Source: DATEDA01 sp963827595 (GTDB lineage Bacteria; Pseudomonadota; Gammaproteobacteria; Burkholderiales; SG8-39). Taken from it: 64,000 bases of DNA. This document shows positions 62,751 through 64,000 of the stretch, in pieces. The DNA lies in the NCBI GenBank assembly GCA_963827595.1, contig CAWHBT010000013.1:310001-374000 (forward strand), given 5' to 3'. How positions within the stretch are numbered: position 1 is the stretch's first letter; each line of letters starts with the position of its first letter. Position numbers and translations under genes: made by a program. The notes beneath the pieces were generated by a model. It made no database searches and was not told where the DNA came from. It saw only the letters and a list, made by a program, of their open reading frames with translations.

Positions 62751-63824
62751 ATGTTGAAGCGTCTGCTTGATACCGTCGTGATTGGTGCGGTCGTGGCATT
62801 GGCGGCCGGGTTGGCGCCGGCGCCGGCTGCGGCCCAGGGCAAGATGTCGGTGCCGCTGCTGCTCTGTCCGGCAGGCTGCGGGCCGACCGAGGGCGACACC
62901 ATCCTCATGATCCAGATGATCAAGGAAGGCTACCCGGTCACCCTGCTGCCCCAGGAATCGCCCGGCTACATGTACAACATCCGCGAGATGGCGCAGGAGC
63001 GGAACTGGAAGCGCTTCGTCTTCAGCACCGAGGACGTGCTGATCCAGCTGGCCATGAAATGGGGCGGCACTCCGGCGATGAGGGAGTTTCTCCCCGACGC
63101 CGTGCCGATCAAGTTCAAGCTGCTGTATGGCGAAACCTGGTGGGCGCAAGGCAAGTTCTTCGTGACGTTCGATCCGAACATCAAGCGGGTCTCCGACCTC
63201 AAGGGCAAGCGCATCTCGCTCGGCCTGCGCAGCCAGAGCGACTGGGGCGTGTTCTCGCGCCTGGTGCTCGAAGAGTACGGAATCACTCCCCAGAACAGCG
63301 ATGTCCGCCACCTCACGCCCGCCGTGCTCACCCAGCAGCTGATCGACGGCACGACCGACGGTGCGACCAGCGTGTTCGGCATGGAGCCGAACATGAAGGA
63401 GTGGCTGATCGGTGGACCGCTCCGCCAGCTCGAGGCGTCGGGCAAGCCGTTGCGCTACCTCGGGGTGGAGAAGGAGGTGGTCGATCGGCTCAACAAGAAA
63501 TACGGGACGACGTTCATCCACACGGTCATACCGGCCGGTACGCTGCCCAAGCAGACCGAGCCGCTGCCCGTCGGGCTGGTGCGCGGTTACAAGGCCGCTC
63601 ATCCGGAGTTCCCCGATGAGACCGCCTACCAGATCGTGATGGCAGTCGCGAAACTGGCGCCGAAGCTGCGCGACCTGCACGTCCTCTGGAAGATCTGGTC
63701 GCCCGAGCTGATGCTCGCCGGCCTGTCGGACGAGAACGTCCATCCGGGCGCCAAGAAGGCTTACGTCGAACTGGGTTGGTGGGACAAGGTCAAGAACTAC
63801 CCGGCCATGACCTACCCGCAATGA
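62751..63824 (+). CDS. TAXI-family TRAP transporter binding protein
   Basis: A 357-residue periplasmic protein. Signal peptide MLKRLLDTVVIGAVVALAAG up to APAAAQG. Body with DTILMIQMIKEGYPVTLLPQ, KRVSDLKGKRISLGLRSQSD and LTPAVLTQQLIDGTTDGATS, as in TAXI/NMT1-like binding proteins. The ATG at 62751 is preferred over earlier starts because a gagaggagg site lies just before it. It is followed by the start of a TRAP permease, which supports the TAXI assignment. Confidence 0.87.
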   Translation: MLKRLLDTVVIGAVVALAAGLAPAPAAAQGKMSVPLLLCPAGCGPTEGDTILMIQMIKEGYPVTLLPQESPGYMYNIREMAQERNWKRFVFSTEDVLIQLAMKWGGTPAMREFLPDAVPIKFKLLYGETWWAQGKFFVTFDPNIKRVSDLKGKRISLGLRSQSDWGVFSRLVLEEYGITPQNSDVRHLTPAVLTQQLIDGTTDGATSVFGMEPNMKEWLIGGPLRQLEASGKPLRYLGVEKEVVDRLNKKYGTTFIHTVIPAGTLPKQTEPLPVGLVRGYKAAHPEFPDETAYQIVMAVAKLAPKLRDLHVLWKIWSPELMLAGLSDENVHPGAKKAYVELGWWDKVKNYPAMTYPQ

Positions 63825-63841
63825 CCTGTTCCTGAGCGCAA

Positions 63842-63863
63842 CGGCCCGGCCGCGGCCGGGCCG
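63842..63863 (+). terminator. GC palindrome between TAXI protein and TRAP permease
   Basis: Perfect 10-bp arms (CGGCCCGGCC / GGCCGGGCCG) with a 2-base loop, 17 bp after the binding-protein stop; no T-run. Probably an attenuator or mRNA stabiliser that lets more binding protein than permease be made. Confidence 0.5.
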
Positions 63864-63913
63864 CGTCGTCTCGGCGTAGCAACCGCTCGGTTGCCGCTCG
63901 TCCGGGCGGATCA

Positions 63914-64000
63914 ATGGAAAAAGCCAGGCTGCAGCGCTGGAACAGGGCCGACCGCATTCTCGACAACCTCACGCTGCTGGTGGGCGTGTCGATGATCCTC
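63914..64000 (+). CDS. TRAP transporter permease, start only
   Basis: The window ends after 29 codons, MEKARLQRWNRADRILDNLT then LLVGVSMIL, a soluble start leading into a first membrane helix. The position after a TAXI binding protein suggests a fused 4TM-12TM TRAP permease. Only this inference and the helix support the call. Confidence 0.6.
   Translation, partial: MEKARLQRWNRADRILDNLTLLVGVSMIL

Overview
The window looks like the chromosome of a high-GC betaproteobacterium, probably Burkholderiales-like. The basis is the M23 peptidase/tyrS divergent pair, a beta-type groESL under a CIRCE operator, and many NitT/TauT and TRAP solute-binding proteins. No rRNA, tRNA, CRISPR array or complete transposon was seen.

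Layout. 1-6.4 kb: M23 peptidase (partial), tyrS, a MASE1 sensor kinase with a FixJ-type regulator, and a lone receiver. 6.6-18.2 kb: a run of small envelope/stress genes (DUF937-OmpA, LysM/BON, GlsB-like, HtpX, SYLF lipoprotein, VIT1-like, DUF3300, DUF2950, DUF1622, MarC, YidH-like). A formylglycine-generating enzyme lies in this run and its likely client, a cysteine-type arylsulfatase, follows at 18.2 kb. 19.8-22.6 kb: HAD hydrolase, a membrane protein and a Gpt-like phosphoribosyltransferase. 22.6-44 kb: a catabolic/uptake region with five NitT/TauT-type binding proteins, three permeases, two intact ATPases and one gutted one. It also has two split thiamine-diphosphate decarboxylases, an amidohydrolase, a deaminase, a 2OG-Fe(II)-type oxygenase, an orphan Mo-hydroxylase large subunit, two UbiD decarboxylases and an ACMSD-like amidohydrolase. 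44-51 kb: phosphate acyltransferase, citrate synthase, a TRAP dctPQM set and a GMC oxidoreductase. 51-58.5 kb: a mosaic zone holding an attC-like hairpin, groESL, ABC-ATPase and recombinase debris, an XRE regulator facing an ABM/lipoprotein/Hsp20 operon, and fragments of a GGDEF protein, a CocE hydrolase and an amidohydrolase. 58.6-64 kb: BKACE enzyme, BCCP, a carboxyltransferase, an IclR regulator, and a TAXI binding protein with the start of its TRAP permease.

How it fits together. The 22-44 kb region reads as several import-plus-degradation modules for small organic acids or N-heterocycles; the substrates are not identifiable from sequence. TRAP and TAXI systems, UbiD, BKACE and the biotin carboxyltransferase point to the same acid-centred lifestyle.

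Caution. About 12 genes carry single-base frameshifts without accompanying nonsense codons (worst: 6630-8012 and 46301-47624). This pattern fits consensus errors of the assembly better than biological decay, so 'broken' calls outside 51-58.5 kb should be read as probably intact genes.

The most unusual structures are: (1) a 59-bp repeat in four copies, each a 20-codon mini-ORF joined to its neighbours by ATGA overlaps; (2) a 14-bp palindrome with back-to-back TTGACA hexamers between the XRE gene and the Hsp20 operon; (3) an attC-like hairpin with two extrahelical bases beside groEL; (4) an ABC-ATPase reduced to 48 codons by an in-frame internal deletion.
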